The position numbers were made by a program, and so were the translations under genes. Shown in pieces: positions 63,847 to 64,000 of a stretch of 64,000 bases of DNA. The stretch is taken from the NCBI GenBank assembly GCA_021399435.1, contig JAJTUP010000017.1, positions 1,116,001 to 1,180,000 on the forward strand. Direction: 5' to 3'. How positions within the stretch are numbered: the stretch's first letter is position 1; the number at the start of each line of letters is the position of its first letter. The notes under the pieces are model-generated. The model was given only the letters and a program-made list of their open reading frames with translations, had not been told where the DNA came from and ran no database searches. This stretch comes from Diaporthe sp. PMI_573. Lineage: Eukaryota; Ascomycota; Sordariomycetes; Diaporthales; Diaporthaceae.

Positions 63847-64000
63847 TTAACAGTTAAGAGCGTCCAGATCGATCTCCTCCTTCCGTCGCCTTACCAGGAG
63901 CTTCCCACTGGGTTCTGGAACCAAAGACATACCAATGGAAAGGATGCTGGGGTCATGGCCTTCGGGAAGCTTCCACTCGTACTTCAGCAGGAGGTGACAC
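63847..64000 (-). CDS. cytochrome P450, C-terminus only, runs off right edge
   Basis: The complement from base 64000 to the TAA at 63847 reads HLLLKYEWKLPEGHDPSILS, IGMSLVPEPSGKLLVRRRKE, EIDLDALNC. This is the typical end of a fungal microsomal P450: a beta-strand 'F(D/E)W.LPEG', a 'MSLVP.P...L' strand and a basic RRRK tail. The haem loop lies outside the window. It is on the same strand as the interrupted P450 at 59561-60956, about 3 kb away, and differs in sequence from that gene's C-terminus (FEMRACDRDEDAWNR...), so it is a second, separate P450. Confidence 0.7.
   Translation of the reverse strand, partial: CHLLLKYEWKLPEGHDPSILSIGMSLVPEPSGKLLVRRRKEEIDLDALNC

Noticed and set aside
1..64000. 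CRISPR arrays, tRNA/rRNA genes, bacterial operons
   Set aside because: No regularly spaced short repeats with unique spacers, no cloverleaf-compatible TTCRANNC arm with matching stems was noticed, and the presence of spliceosomal introns rules out a prokaryotic source.

Overview
The window looks like an accessory, repeat-bearing stretch of a filamentous ascomycete genome (Pezizomycotina, probably Sordariomycete-like). The reasons are short spliceosomal introns (43-85 bp) with GTRNGY donors, CTAAC/CTGAC branch points and YAG acceptors; gene families typical of moulds (DUF7703-type and Fung_rhodopsin-type membrane proteins, BTB proteins, P450s, a dynamin-like GTPase, kinesin-light-chain TPR repeats, hAT transposons); and a mosaic of intact genes, decayed genes and AT-rich debris. 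No tRNA, rRNA or bacterial-type operon was seen. Exon models were built by hand from splice signals and reading-frame continuity.

Layout. 0-4 kb: a partial acidic protein leaving the left edge, an orphan ORF, AT-rich debris and coiled-coil remnants. 4.6-12.4 kb: two paralogous acidic, coiled-coil proteins in inverted orientation, flanking a decayed minus-strand gene, a dynamin-like GTPase pseudogene and an intact two-exon BTB-like gene. 13-17.4 kb: a BTB fragment, an orphan gene overlapping it antisense, a three-exon orphan gene, and an 87-bp repeat that reads like an intron with exon borders. 17.8-22.1 kb: a DUF7703-like membrane protein, a decayed tandem repeat and an 8-exon Fung_rhodopsin-type gene with one apparent frameshift. 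22-26 kb: an aldo-keto reductase fragment and a DUF6601-like gene broken by an exact 58-bp tandem duplication. 28-30 kb: a well-preserved 8-exon seven-TM-type gene. 31.5-32.9 kb: a hAT transposase relic with Trp-to-stop changes resembling RIP. 36-42.5 kb: five compact orphan genes, one of them a three-exon membrane protein. 45.7-48.7 kb: a GNAT acetyltransferase convergent with a TPR-type gene. 50-54 kb: a C2H2 protein, a low-complexity ORF, the second copy of the 87-bp repeat, minisatellites and a TPR relic. 55-58 kb: an intact quinone-oxidoreductase-like MDR enzyme and a small two-exon gene. 59.5-62.7 kb: a cytochrome P450 whose 5' end is replaced by a hAT element with terminal inverted repeats. 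63.8-64 kb: the C-terminus of another P450 running off the right edge.

How the genes relate. I see no single coherent pathway. Redox enzymes (MDR, two P450s) sit in the last 10 kb and could be the edge of a secondary-metabolism or detoxification cluster, but no backbone synthase is visible. The left half is dominated by duplicated, decayed and signalling-type families (dynamin-like, BTB, orphan acidic proteins), as is common in fast-evolving accessory regions. The most unusual items are the inverted acidic-protein pair, the 87-bp intron-like repeat paired with a telomere-type motif at both loci, the insertion of a sequence-intact half-hAT into a P450, and several single-event gene lesions.
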